The notes below the pieces were generated by a model. The model ran no database searches and was not told where the DNA came from. It was given only the letters and a program-made list of their open reading frames with translations. The position numbers and the translations under genes are program-made. A stretch of DNA of 64,000 nt, from assembly GCA_047967505.1 (NCBI GenBank), contig CM106540.1, one strand, 5' to 3'. This document shows, piece by piece, positions 20,092-31,764 of this stretch (position 1 is the stretch's first letter; each line of letters opens with the position of its first letter). This stretch comes from Dipteris shenzhenensis (lineage: Eukaryota > Polypodiophyta > Polypodiopsida > Gleicheniales).

Positions 20092-20770
20092 TGTAAGGGC
20101 CTGGTAGTTTCGGACTTAGTCTCCGAATGCGAGCACCTTACGTCGGACCCGTTTCCGAGTCCCAGCCTCCCTTAACGTCTCTGCTGATACCAAATCCCCT
20201 TATGCGCAGCTTGTCCCGACACGACCCCTGCCCGGGCCGTCCACCGTTTTACCCTTCTTAGCACCACGCCCCACTGGGCAAGCCCTTAGGCTTCAACACC
20301 TTGGTCTGCAGGTCCTCCCGGGTCTCCAAGACCCACAGGAACGTCCTCCGCGCAACGTCCTGTTCAGCCCACGTTTCTTTCCCAGTTAACGGCCGTTACG
20401 TGGGTCGGCACGTTAGACCCCTTCGGGCAATCCCAATGTCCCGGTTCGGTACCCAAACGGTTCACGGTTTATACAATGGTATGGAGAATGCAAATGGCCC
20501 TCACCGTTCCCCACTCGCTTTCACGTGCCCTCAACCCGTCCCACGTTTTGCTTTCCTGTGCGTGCGCTTCAACGTGCACCACGAGGACACAACCCACAAG
20601 ATGGCATGATGACGTTACTGGCAGAGCGGTACTAGATGGAGTGTCAAACGGTCGCAAGAACGCACTTGATTGCAACAGAATGTATTTACAAGCAAGAGGG
20701 AGCATAAACGGCCGCTGACGTTTTCCTCACCCAAATCAACATAGCATGAGAGAGCACTATCCTCCATATA
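20092..20770 (-). repeat. L1 module of the remnant
   Basis: 679-bp L1 flanked by GTAGT at 20087-20091 and 20771-20775. Confidence 0.85.
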
Positions 20771-20775
20771 GTAGT

Positions 20776-21550
20776 TGTCACGGACCAGGTCTTCGGGACT
20801 TAGAATTTTTCTCTATGCAGCGGATATCTCTTGACCCGGCCCGCTGACCTCAGGCGCACCTAGGACTCACCAGCCCCAGACACACCCGGAGCTATCCGCA
20901 GCTCGTTTGCATCCCGCGACGCCTCTGCGTTTTCCGGGCCAAAACGGGCCCTGGCACGTCCTGCACCTAGACGGCCGTTTCCGATCCCAACCACGACGCG
21001 TCCTCCCCTAGACCGCCGTTCACGGATCCTCTGATCCCCACGCCCCTTTCATGGGCCACTGCTCCCCAAACGGTTCCGACTCCCCGCTTGTATCCCGGTC
21101 TCGCGGTGAAGACACACAGACTCACGGGCCTGCGCAACACCTGACCTTCCTGGGATAGCCTCCCCGATTCACAAGTCAAACAGAACGCCCGCCCCGCGAC
21201 GTTCCACCTTTAGCCCATCTTGCTTTGAGGGTTACACAACGGTTCACGAATATTTACAATGGTATGAAAGGAATGGGCCGCTCACCGTTCCCCGCTCACG
21301 TTCACGTGCACTCACGCCCTTCCCACGTTTTGCTTTCCGGTGTGTGCCCACACTAGTGCACCACAAGATCAAAACACGTAAAACGGCCCGAGACGTTACT
21401 TGCAAGAAAGTACTAGAAAGAGTGCCAAACGATGGCTTGATAACGCTAGACTGCAAGAAAGAGTATTTACAAGCAACTGAGCGCACAACCGCATCATTAC
21501 GTTTTCCTGCTGGACGCAACCTCACATGCAGGGAGACCACCTTCCATATA
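20776..21550 (-). repeat. B1 3' LTR (L2)
   Basis: TATATGG...GTGACA on the minus strand, starting directly after the purine tract GTGGAGAG. Non-canonical TA...CA ends. Confidence 0.9.
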
Positions 21551-21972
21551 CTCTCCACGGCTTCAAAAGAGCTTGAGCTCCGTCTCAAGCGTGGAGGTTT
21601 CAAAATCAAAAGCCTAACCTCACCAAGGTGACTTAAGTGAGTGGCCACACACACACACAAAAGCCTAACCTCGATTCAGGAATGCCCCGAACGAGTGGCC
21701 ACACACGCGCTAGCTACCTCAACGTCAAACTTTGCCTTCTCCTCATAATGGGGGGCACAAGTTGACGTGAAAGAATATTGTTACACACGGGTGAATACTT
21801 ACAATGCGGATATTTTGTACAAACGCCTTAAGCGCACATAAAACGTTTGAAGATCATACATGTGAGCGCCTTAGCAATGGAGCTTTAATTGGAAGTACAA
21901 GTCCATGCCCGCGTAGATGATCTTGAGTGCGTTCGGCCGGGGAGTTTGGAATCAATACACAACCAAGATAGT
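21551..21972 (-). other. 3' noncoding block of B1
   Basis: Lies between the ORF stop and the LTR. It holds a conserved phrase (ATTATGAGGAGAAGGCAAA), two copies of GGTTAGGCTTTTG around a TG microsatellite, and the purine tract. The same block occurs in family A but is read through by its ORF there. Confidence 0.75.
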
Positions 21973-24303
21973 TTATCCTGGCCAAAACTTCCACCCCGCG
22001 TAAAGCGTATGGTCTGGACGTACTGCGGCGCCGGGCCAAAATTTCCAACCCGCCCACAGCATCACTTTGCAAGAGCGCCCCAACGGCGAGATGTATGGCA
22101 TTGAAGCACCAATGAGAAGGTATGTTGCACCAGGCCAGTCTTTCCAACCTGCCTGCAGCATCACGTTGGCGGAACACCCCAACGGCGAAATATGTGCCAT
22201 TGGTGCGCCGATGACGAGGTATGCTACGTCTAGCCAGTATTCCCGACTTGACTGCAGCATCACGTTGACGGAACGCCCCAACGGCAAAATATATGCCCTT
22301 GAAGCGCCGATGACGAGGTATGCCGTGCCAGGCCAATCTTTCCACCCTGCATGCAGCATAATGTTTGGCGGCTGTCTCCGCCGGATCTGTTCTACTGAGG
22401 TGCCTGTTCTGGACGCTGCCTCATGCCCCTGTGTGAGACTAGAGAGCAACATCCCCCTTAGTAGCCTAGTTTGCTTGATGGAGTAGTTTGGAGCGCGCGC
22501 TTCTATCCTCTCACCTGGACCAACCGCCCGGTACACAATCATGTCATCACTTCCATCCCCAGGTGAGGCATCCAATCGCATCGGTGGCCAGACTTTCCAT
22601 CCAGCCCTCATCAAAACATCACTATGCCCTTGAGGCAAGATCAACACTATGAAGCTCCGTTTTCCCTTTACTGTCTCAACCCTCGGCTTCACGTCTTTAC
22701 GTTCTTGGACCGCTGTTCTACATTCAACTCTTGACTTCCTACACCAACTCGCGGTCTTGCCGTTTCTGGGTCTGCTCCCCTGCTGCCTTTCTATGCTCAT
22801 CCGCTCATTGCATGTCATCGTTTTTCTCACCCTTTGCAGCATCCCAATCCACGTTCCGGTTCTTTGTCGTTCCTCTTTCCCTTGGCCTGTCTCCTCTTCC
22901 TGGTTCATGTCATGAGCCTCATGGCGGCTCCTCCCTTGCCTCCCGAACCACCGTCCACGCCACTCGTTCTGTCTCATCACCTGTTCCTCTTGGACCTTTA
23001 CGCCCAGATCTTGATTTGCATCCCGTCCCCTTTGTTGTGACCAAAACGGCCACCTCCTCATCATGGTACCAACTCTGCCCGTTCTCTCCATAGGAACGTT
23101 CACATTCACCTCGGGCAGTTGCATTGCACTTCGGGGCCCACTACGTCGTGACCTCATCCTCCCCATGGTCTTTCCCTCAGATTTCCAACACGGTTCCTCC
23201 CAATCCACGGTCTCTTCCAATAGTCCATCATCCTCTGGGCTCACGGTGCCCACCTGTTCCTCCTCTTTTTGTTCCCTTGGGCTCACGGTGCCCACCTGTT
23301 CATCCCTTTGCTTTAGTTTCCTTGGGTTCACGGTGCCCACCTGTTCCTCCACTTGCTTCCGTTCCTTGCGGCCTTGGACGCCGCTCCGCACTGGCATACT
23401 ACGGCCTTTCTCGCCGTTCTTCCCTGTCACCCTCCGGCTCATCTCACCGGTTCCCACTTGTTCACTGTGGCTCATGTCGCCACTCTGCATCCGTTCATCA
23501 CGGCCTGACTTGCCGTTTTCACCCGGGCTTCGATTACCCTTTCCATCCCCGACTCCGCTTGAACACGGTCTCTGCATCACGGCTCTCTCTGAGCCCACGG
23601 TTCCACTTGAACCCACACTCGGTGGTTCTGCCACGGCTCGCCTTGAGCCCACGTTTCCATTCTGTGTCCCCGTTCCTCTTGACCCTTCCTTAGGTCTGCC
23701 CTGCCTTGGCTCCACGGTTCCTCCTTGACCGTTCTTCTTCTTCTTCTTCACGGCTCCTCCTTGGCCGTTTCCCTTTCTCTCTTGCACGGCTCCTCCTTGG
23801 CCGTTCCCCTTTGTGTTTCCCACGGCTCTCCCTTGGCCGTTCCCGTTTGTGTTTCCCACGGCTCTCCCTTGGCCGTTCCCCTTCGACTTCCCCACTGCTT
23901 GTGGTTCAGTCCTTGACTGCCACCATCTCTGGCTCCACTGTCGCCGTTCTTCCTCTTCTAGATCCGCATCCTCCGGCTCCATCGCCGTTTCTGCTTCAGA
24001 CTCTTCCCCTGAGTCCGTTTCCGAGTCACTTTCTGGTTCCACGGTCGGTCCGAATTCTCCCTTGAGGTAAACATCATAGACAAGTCTGAAAACCACAAAG
24101 AACTCATGGCGCCACTTCTCGGAGTCACCCTGCATATCGAAGCGGTGAACTAACCCTTGAAGGTAGCTCATGTCCTTCTTGATCAAGACCGTCACCCATT
24201 CTGGCACCTTCCTCATAATCTCGACCGCCGTTCGCACTACGCTCCCGTCTGCGTTTTCCAGTGGCAAACTCCGACCTGCTTTCATCATCATACCCTTATC
24301 CAT
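21973..24303 (-). CDS. Family B protein, repeat-rich, Gag position
   Basis: 776 residues, the only ORF of B1, starting about 110 nt after the primer site where gag normally begins. It is not a recognisable Retrotrans_gag domain. The N-terminal 85 or so residues are helical and homologous to family A (PEWV.VLI.KDM.YLQ.LV, KWR.EF.VVF). An acidic stretch and WSQRWWQ follow, then five Gly/Asn/Gln-rich repeats (NGQGRAV or NGQGGAV) and a long basic, low-complexity centre. The C-terminus has one AGWKVWPP motif, then 33-residue repeats starting MLxAGWKDWPG, the second of which is degenerate (SSREYWLD). It contains no protease, reverse transcriptase or integrase. RNA binding is plausible from composition only. 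Confidence 0.85.
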   Translation of the reverse strand: MDKGMMMKAGRSLPLENADGSVVRTAVEIMRKVPEWVTVLIKKDMSYLQGLVHRFDMQGDSEKWRHEFFVVFRLVYDVYLKGEFGPTVEPESDSETDSGEESEAETAMEPEDADLEEEERRQWSQRWWQSRTEPQAVGKSKGNGQGRAVGNTNGNGQGRAVGNTKGNGQGGAVQERKGNGQGGAVKKKKKNGQGGTVEPRQGRPKEGSRGTGTQNGNVGSRRAVAEPPSVGSSGTVGSERAVMQRPCSSGVGDGKGNRSPGENGKSGRDERMQSGDMSHSEQVGTGEMSRRVTGKNGEKGRSMPVRSGVQGRKERKQVEEQVGTVNPRKLKQRDEQVGTVSPREQKEEEQVGTVSPEDDGLLEETVDWEEPCWKSEGKTMGRMRSRRSGPRSAMQLPEVNVNVPMERTGRVGTMMRRWPFWSQQRGRDANQDLGVKVQEEQVMRQNEWRGRWFGRQGRSRHEAHDMNQEEETGQGKEERQRTGTWIGMLQRVRKTMTCNERMSIERQQGSRPRNGKTASWCRKSRVECRTAVQERKDVKPRVETVKGKRSFIVLILPQGHSDVLMRAGWKVWPPMRLDASPGDGSDDMIVYRAVGPGERIEARAPNYSIKQTRLLRGMLLSSLTQGHEAASRTGTSVEQIRRRQPPNIMLHAGWKDWPGTAYLVIGASRAYILPLGRSVNVMLQSSREYWLDVAYLVIGAPMAHISPLGCSANVMLQAGWKDWPGATYLLIGASMPYISPLGRSCKVMLWAGWKFWPGAAVRPDHTLYAGWKFWPG

Positions 24304-24414
24304 GGCAACTTGACTTCAGACCTTCCCACTGTGTTGCGCACCACTGTGGTCCGTTCTGTCACCAAGCGTCTTCCACCTCTGCGTTTCCCGTCTTTCGCGT
24401 CTTCTGTCCTCTGA

Positions 24415-24426
24415 GCTCTGATACCA
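24415..24426 (-). other. Primer-binding site of B1
   Basis: TGGTATCAGAGC on the minus strand, 2 nt from the L2 end. Confidence 0.9.
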
Positions 24427-24428
24427 AG

Positions 24429-25203
24429 TGTCACGGACCAGGTCTTCGGGACTTAGAATTTTTCTCTATGCAGTGGATATCTCTTCACCCGGCCCGCTGA
24501 CCTCAGGCGCACCTAGGACTCACCAGCCCCAGACACACCCGGAGCTATCCGCACCTCGTTTGCATCCCGCGACGCCTCTGCGTTTTCCGGGCCAAAACGG
24601 GCCCTGGCACGTCCTGCACCTAGACGGCCGTTTCCGATCCCAACCACGACGCGTCCTCCCCTAGACCGCCGTTCACGGATCCTCTGATCCCCACGCCCCT
24701 TTCATGGGCCACTGCTCCCCAAACGGTTCCGACTCCCCGCTTGTATCCTGGTCTCGCGGTGAAGACACACAGACTCACGGGCCTGCGCAACACCTGACCT
24801 TCCTGGGATAGCCTCCCCGATTCACAATTCAAACAGAACGCCCGCCCCGCGACGTTCCACCTTTAGCCCATCTTGCTTTGAGGGTTACACAACGGTTCAC
24901 GAATATTTACAATGGTATGAAAGGAATGGGCTGCTCACCGTTCCCCGCTCACGTTCACGTGCACTCACGCCCTTCCCACGTTTTGCTTTCCGGTGTGTGC
25001 CCACACTAGTGCACCACAAGATCACAACACGTAAAACGGCCCGAGACGTTACTTGCAAGAAAGTACTAGAAAGAGTGCCAAACGATGGCTTGATAGCGCT
25101 AGACTCCAAGAAAGAGTATTTACAAGCAACTGAGCGCACAACCGCATCATTACGTTTTCCTGCTGGACGCAACCTCACATGCAGGGAGACCACCTTCCAT
25201 ATA
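24429..25203 (-). repeat. B1 5' LTR (L2)
   Basis: 775 bp, matching 20776-21550 with a few base changes. Confidence 0.9.
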
Positions 25204-25332
25204 CTAGTATATGGAAGGTGGTCTCCCTGCATGTGAGGTTGCGTCCAGCAGGAAAACGTAATGATGCGGTTGTGCGCTCAGTTGCTTGTAAATACTCTTT
25301 CTTGCAGTCTAGCGTTATCAAGCCATCGTTTG
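25079..25332. repeat. Long fold-back palindrome of L2
   Basis: The end of the B1 LTR (about 25079-25203) is repeated in inverse at 25208-25332, arms of about 124 bp with only CTAG between them and few mismatches. The centre reads CCATATACTAGTATATGG, a perfect palindrome. Confidence 0.9.
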
Positions 25333-25697
25333 TCACTGGGTCTTCGGCCTGCACCTTGTGTGCTCCTCGTCCCGACCACCTCACCTTGAGCGTTTGTTTG
25401 ATCTTTCTTTGGTACAACGGCACTGCTCATCCTTTGCTTTGCGCCACTCAAGTCTTTCGCGCTTCCCGTCCCTGTGACCGCGCTTCTCGCGCCTCTGGTC
25501 TCCGTTTTCGCGCTTCTCGCGCCTTGGGTCTTCTCCACGCCTATAGCGTCTCGGGACTCTGCATCACCCGTTTTCCCAAACATGACTCTCGCGTCACTGC
25601 TTCCACATCTCGCGCCTTCCGCGCCGTTTCCCACACATCTCACGGCTCCCGCGCCGTTCACTCGGGGCTTCACACCCTGCATGCACCTCTCGGCTCC
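25332..25697 (-). pseudogene. Fragment of family A ORF
   Basis: Covers the NGAGAV repeats to the LSGAK block on the minus strand, joined abruptly to the L2 fold-back on one side and to a broken L1 on the other. Confidence 0.85.
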
Positions 25698-26242
25698 ACG
25701 CCCCTTAGGCTTCACACTTCGGTCTGCAGAATCACACGGGTCTCCAAGACCCACAGGAACGTCCACCGCGCAACGTCCTGTTCAGCCCACTTCCTTTCAC
25801 AGTTAACGGCCGTTACGTGGGTCGGCACGTTAGACCCCTTCGGGCAATCCCAATGTCCCGGTTCGGTACCCAACGGTTCACGGTTTGTACAGTGGTATGG
25901 AGAATGCAAATGGCCCTCACCGTTCCCCACTCGCTTTCACGTGCCCTCAACCCGTCCCACGTTTTGCTTTCCTGTGCGTGCGGATGATGACGTTACTGGC
26001 AGAGCGGTACTAGATGGAGTGCCAAACGGTCGCAAGAACGCACTTGATTGCAACAGAAATTATATACAAGCAAGAGGGAGCATAAACGGCCGCTGACGTT
26101 TTCCTCATCCAACTCAACTTAGCATGAGAGAGCACTATCCTCCATATAGTAGTGGCTGGCCGCTAGGCACCGTGGGGGCTCCTACGCCCAAAAAACGTCC
26201 GATCACTCACGGCAGGTCAACCCTAAAGTTGACTTTCTTATA
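25697..26242 (-). repeat. Deleted L1 plus S module
   Basis: L1 25697-26148 lacks its PBS-side third and about 47 bp near 25981. GTAGT 26149-26153 and a complete S 26154-26242 follow. Confidence 0.85.
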
Positions 26243-26247
26243 GTAGT

Positions 26248-26336
26248 GGCTGGCCGCTAGGCACCGTGGGGGCTCCTACGCCCAAAAAACGTCCGATCAC
26301 TCACGGCAGGTCAACCCTAAAGTTGACTTTCTTATA
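26248..26336 (-). repeat. S half of A1 3' LTR
   Basis: 89-bp S module directly abutting the purine tract (CCGGGGAGAG on the minus strand), hence the true LTR start. GTAGT at 26243-26247 separates it from the inserted remnant. Confidence 0.88.
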
Positions 26337-29300
26337 CTCTCCCCGGTTCAAAAGAATTGATGTCCTCATCAATTAAAGGGGAAGAGTTGCCGGCTGTACG
26401 CAAAAGCCTAACCTCACCAAGGTGACTTAAGTGAGTGGCCACACACACACACAAAAGCCTAACCTCAATCCGAGAACGTCTCGAATGAGTGGCCACACAC
26501 GCACTCGTTTGGCCTTTTACATGGGCATCAAAATTTGCCTTCTCCTCATAACGGGGGGCGAAGAATGTAAAGAATGAAATATTTTTATAACATATTTTAC
26601 AAAGAAAACGGTGCCTCAAGGTTTGGCGTTTTTGAGAGGTCACCGCATCCAAGTATAGCTTTCCCCAATGGAAACTTAGCCGTTTGCGAAAATTCCCCGG
26701 CGAAAATTTCCAACCCGCCAAAAAGGTAACATCGGGACGTGACATTGGACCGGGCCAATGTTTCCAACCCGCAAGTAACATGATATTAAGAGGCCCCCTT
26801 GGCCGGATTGGCCTTGGAAGCCCACATGCGAGATGAATAAGCCAAGTATCACCTGGCCAAAATTTCCACCCCGCTTCCAACATGATTTCATGAAATGACG
26901 CTATGTCGGGCCAATCTTTCCACCCCGCACACAGCATCACCTTCCCGCTTGCCACCTGTCCAAGTGAACGCACTTGCTCACCCGGCCAGAACTTCCAACC
27001 TGCCCAAAGCAAAATATGCCCGAACGGCTTGATCTTTCTTTCGGCACCTGTCATCTCCATTGGCTTAGGCAATAAGCCCAAGTAACAAGGAGGAAAAGAA
27101 TGCGAGCCAATACTTAGACTCGTCTTTGACTCTTCCAGTCGGATCATTGCATTAACGCACTGCTTCCATCCTTTCCATGCGTCTTGCCACGCCGACTTTG
27201 AATATTTGCGCATCACCCAAGAGATGATTTTATGTTTTGGGAGAACTGGACTTGTGCGTTTCGCCGTTTTCTTCACCCTTCGCACCACTTCTCTTCCTGA
27301 CCCTCTTCTTCTCATCCTTACCCGTTCTGCACAAGTCCTTCCACCTCGTCGCGGTTTCTTCTCATCACGTTCTTCTCCTGAACACCGCACGTTCCTGCAT
27401 CTTGGACCTTCCGTCCTACATCTTCTTCGCGCTCCCCAACCTAGACCCGTTCTCCTCTTTTTTTCTTCATCTTGGTCCTTCTTGACCTCATCCTGCTCCC
27501 TTGGCCTACATCTCACCCTGCACCTATGCATCCACCTTCCACCTCTTTGACTCATCTTGGCCACTTCTTGATCCGCCGTTTCTCCTTGAAACCGTGGCCT
27601 TCTCATCCCTTCCTTGATCCTTCCTGCCGTTCTACCTTTCCTTTCCTTTCCTTCTTTCCCATCCGCCGTCTCCTCTTTTCCTTCCGCCGTTTCCGTTTCT
27701 GGCCTTAGCCTTTTCATCCATCCGTTCATCCTTCCCGCCGTTCTACCTTGCCTTGCCTTTCCCTCTTTTTCAACCGTCGTTTCCGGTTCACTTTTCGCCG
27801 TTTGCGCTTCACGCCTTGGCCTCATCTCACGTCCTTCCATCCCCTTGGCCGACATCATCTTCTCCTTTTCTACTTCTTCTTCTTCTTGCTTCATCCTCTG
27901 CCCTAAGGCTTCCCTTCGGGTCACGCCTCTGCGTCTACCTGGACCTGCACCTGTCCACATCCGTTTTCCCTTTATGTCTCTTGGTTCCACCTGATGCTCC
28001 AGCGCATCTTCCTTTCCCCTTTCCATCTCGGCATCCTTTCTGCACACGCCTCTGCGTTGCCACGGGCTTCTAATCACTCGCTTGTCCTTGCCCCAGTGCC
28101 GTTCCTCTTCTTCATCCCAACTTTCCACTTGCCATTCCACTTCACCTTCCAAGCTTCCATCCTGCACCTGTTCGCCGTTTCTCTTTGCTTCCGCTCCCTT
28201 TCCTCCGTTTGTGGCGCACTTTCCCTTTTCCTTCCCGCACCTTCCACGTTTTCATCTGTCACCTGCACGCCTTGTGCGTTTTCTTGAGTTCGCTTCGGGC
28301 CTACCACGTCACTGGGTCTTCGGCCTGCACCTTCCGTGCTCCTTCTCCCGACCTCCTCACCTTGAGCGTTTGTTGGATTCTTCTTTGTTACAACGGCACT
28401 GCTCTGCGTTTCCTTCGCGCCACTCAAAACTATCGCGCGTCCCATCTCCGTTGCCGTTCCTTTCACGTTCTCCTTGCTCATCCTCACGCCTTGAGTGTTT
28501 CTCTGAGTGTTCTCCGGGCCTACCACGTCACTGGGTCTTCGGCCTGCACCTTGTGTGCTCCTCGTCCCGACCACCTCACCTTGAGCGTTTCTTTGATCTA
28601 TCTTTGGTACAACGGCATTGCTCATCCTTTGCTTTGCGCCACTCAAGTCTTTCGCGCTTCCCGTCCCTGTGACCACGCTTCTCGCGCCTCTGGTCTCCGT
28701 TCTCGCGCTTCTCGCGCCTTGGGTCTTCTCCACGCCTATAGCGTCTCGGGACTCTGCATCACCCGTTTTCCCAAACGTGACTCTTCGGTCACTACTTCCA
28801 CATCTCGCGCCTTCCGCGCCGTTTTCCGCACATTTCACGGCTCCAGCGCCGTTCTCTCGGGGCTTCACACCCTGCATGCACCTCTCGGCTCCCGCGCCGT
28901 TTCCCATGCACCTCACGGCTCCTGCGCCGTTCTCTTTGCACCTCACGGCTCCTGCGCCGTTCTCTTTGCACCTCACGGCTCCTGCGCCGTTTCCTTCGTG
29001 TCTCACGGCTCCCGCGCCGTTCTCTCTATCCATCACCTGTTTACCGGTCGTTTTCCTTGGGGCGCACCTTGCACTCCCACGACACGGTTCCGCTTCCCTG
29101 TTTCCACTGGACATCCCTTTTGTCTCACTGGCCGCCGTTTTAGATCCTGTTCTCCTTTTTGCTTGGGCCTGCCACCATTCCTGACTCCACCTGCGCCGTT
29201 CTTCCTCCTCCCAATCCTCATCTTCACTTTCACTTTCCGAGCCGCTTTCCGACTCATCCGACGTTTCATCTTCCGTTTCGCTCCCGGACTCCTCCGCATC

Positions 29301-29551
29301 ATCCTCCAATTCTTTCTTCACATAAACTTGCATGACTAGCGCCACTTGGCCGTTTTCCCCTCCGTGTCATACCGCGACACGAGCCGCTGCAAGTACCCCA
29401 TGTCCTTGCTCAGGAGGACGTTCACCCACTCTGGAACGGCCCTCATCACATCCACTGCGGCTTCCATCTCCGACTTTCCACTTCTCATTGCCCGTAGTAT
29501 TGCCTCCTTCCCTTGTGCGTAAGATTGACTTTGTCCGTCACGTGACGCCAT
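26332..29551 (-). pseudogene. Broken family A ORF of A1
   Basis: Starts at the ATG at 29551. A deletion of about 25 bp near 29340 removes part of the helical domain (KWRREFMVVFK) and shifts the frame. A 4-bp loss near 28212 shifts it again, just after the GRKRESA segment. The segments between are open, and the C-terminal part with five AGWKxWPG-type motifs is intact to the stop codon in the LTR. One C-terminal motif reads AGWKFSPG. The NGAGAV array has one unit more than in A2. Confidence 0.9.
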
Positions 29552-29598
29552 ACCTCGATACAGGATCCTCCTCGAAGGCTCGCGATACCTTGAGGTTT

Positions 29599-29610
29599 GC
29601 TCTGATACCA
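29599..29610 (-). other. Primer-binding site of A1
   Basis: TGGTATCAGAGC on the minus strand, CT spacer to L1. Confidence 0.9.
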
Positions 29611-29612
29611 AG

Positions 29613-30294
29613 TGTAAGGGCCCGGCGGTTCCGGACTTAATCTCCGAATGCGAGCACCTTACGTCGGACCCGTTTCCGAGTCCCAGCCTCCCTTAACGTC
29701 TCTGCTGATACCAAATCCCCTTTATGCGCAGCTTGTCCCGACCACGACCCCTACCCAGGCCGTCCACCGTTTTTCCCCACTTAGCTCCATGCCCCACTGG
29801 GCAAGCCCTTAGGCTTCAACACCTTGGTCTGCAGGTTCTTCCGGGTCTCCAAGACCCACAGGAACGTCCTCCGCGCAACGTCCTATTCAGCCCACGTTTC
29901 TTTCCCAGTTAACGGCCGTTACGTGGGTCGGCACGTTAGACCCCTTCGGGCAATCCCAATGTCCCGGTTCGGTACCCAACGGTTCACGGTTTATACAATG
30001 GTATGGAGAATGCAAATGGCCCTCACCGTTCCCCACTCGCTTTCACGTGCCCTCAACCCGTCCCACGTTTTGCTTTCCTGTGCGTGCGCTTCAACGTGCA
30101 CCACGAGGACACAACCCACAAGATGGCATGATGACGTTACTGGCAGAGCGGTACTAGATGGAGTGCCAAACGGTCGCAAGAACGCACTTGATTGCAACAG
30201 AAATTATATACAAGCAAGAGGGAGCATAAACGGCCGCTGACGTTTTCCTCATCCTCAACTCAACTTAGCATGAGAGAGCACTATCCTCCATATA
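29613..30294 (-). repeat. L1 half of A1 5' LTR
   Basis: 682 bp, paired with 19405-20086. Its S partner is at 39887-39975, beyond the inserted A3. Confidence 0.85.
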
Positions 30295-30299
30295 GTAGT

Positions 30300-30976
30300 T
30301 GTAAGGGCCCGGTAGTTTCGGACTTAGTCTCCGAATGCGAGCACCTTACGTCGGACCCGTTTCCGAGTCCCAGCCTCCCTTAACGTCTCTGCTGATACCA
30401 AATCCCCTTTATGCGCAGCTTATCCAACACGACCCCTGCCCAGGCCGTCCACCGTTTTTCCCCACTTGACACCATGCCCCACTGGGCAAGCCCTTAGGCT
30501 TCAACACCTTGGTCTGCAGAATCACTCGGGTCTCCAAGACCCACAGGAACGTCCACCGCGCAACGTCCTGTTCAGCCCACTTCCTTTCACAGTTAACGGC
30601 CGTTACGTGGGTCGGCACGTTAGACCCCTTCGGGCAATCCCAATGTCCCGGTTCGGTACCCAACGGTTCACGGTTTATACAGTGGTATGGAGAATGCAAA
30701 TGGCCCTCACCGTTCCCCACTCGCTTTCACGTGCCCTCAACCCGTCCCACGTTTTGCTTTCCTGTGCGTGCGCTTCAACGTGCACCACAAGGACACAACC
30801 CACAAGATGGCATGATGACGTTACTGGCAGAGCGGTACTAGATGGAGTGCCAAACGGTCGCAAGAACGCACTTGATTGCAACAGAAAATATTTACAAGCA
30901 AGAGGGAGCATAAACGGCCGCTGACGTTTTCCTCATCCAACTCAACTTAGCATGAGAGAGCACTATCCTCCATATA
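30300..30976 (-). repeat. L1 half of A3 3' LTR
   Basis: 677 bp, sharing CTTATCCAACACG, the Asp-Thr-like CACTTGACACC and GAATCACTCGGG phrases with 39111-39787. Confidence 0.88.
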
Positions 30977-30981
30977 GTAGT

Positions 30982-31764
30982 TGTAAGGGCCCGGTAGTTT
31001 CGGACTTAGTCTCCGAATGCGAGCACCTTACGTCGGACCCGTTTCCGAGTCCCAGCCTCCCTTAACGTCTCTGCTGATACCAATTCCCCTTTATGCGCAG
31101 CTTATCCAACACGACCCCTGCCCGGGCCGTCCACCGTTTTTCCCCTCTAGCACCACGCCCCACTGGGCAAGCCCTTAGGCTTCACACACCTTGGTCTGCC
31201 GGATCTCCCAGGTTCACGCGGGTCTCCAAGACCCACAGGAACGTCCTCCGCGCAACGTCCTGTTCAGCCCACGTTTCTTTCCCAGTTAACGGCCGTTACG
31301 TGGGTCGGCACGTTAGACCCCTTCGGGCAATCCCAATGTCCCGGTTCGGTACCCAAACGGTTCACGGTTTGTACAATGGTATGGAGAATGCAAATGGCCC
31401 TCACCGTTCCCCACTCGCTTTCACGTGCCCTCAACCCGTCCCACGTTTTGCTTTCCTGTGCGTGCGCTTCAACGTGCACCACGAGGACACAACCCACAAG
31501 ATGGCATGATGACGTTACTGGCAGAGCGGTACTAGATGGAGTGCCAAACGGTCGCAAGAACGCACTTGATTGCAACAGAATATATTTACAAGCAAGAGGG
31601 AGCATAAACGGCCGCTGACGTTTTCCTCACCCAAATCAACATAGCATGAGAGAGCACTATCCTCCATATAGTAGTGGCTGGCCGCTAGGCACCGTGGGGG
31701 CTCCTACGCCCAAAAAACGTCCGATCACTCACGGCAGGTCAACCCTAAAGTTGACTTTCTTATA
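30982..31764 (-). repeat. A2 3' LTR
   Basis: L1 30982-31670 (689 bp), GTAGT 31671-31675, S 31676-31764. S abuts the purine tract. Confidence 0.92.

Larger units (their letters stand above)
20776..25203 (-). mobile_element. B1: family B element
   Basis: LTR 20776-21550, interior 21551-24428, LTR 24429-25203, both LTRs 775 bp. GTAGT borders the left end. The right border is altered to CTAG by a fold-back junction, so its second target duplication is lost. Confidence 0.9.
20092..26242 (-). mobile_element. Rearranged family A remnant carrying B1
   Basis: This fills the GTAGT site inside the A1 3' LTR. It has L1 20092-20770 at one end and L1 (partial) plus S 25697-26242 at the other. Between them are a short family A fragment, a fold-back piece of L2 and the complete element B1. 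Most of its own interior is deleted. Confidence 0.7.

Noticed and set aside
25179-26096. Frame of 305 codons
   Set aside because: It spans three unrelated fragments (L2 fold-back, antisense family A, L1) joined by rearrangement.
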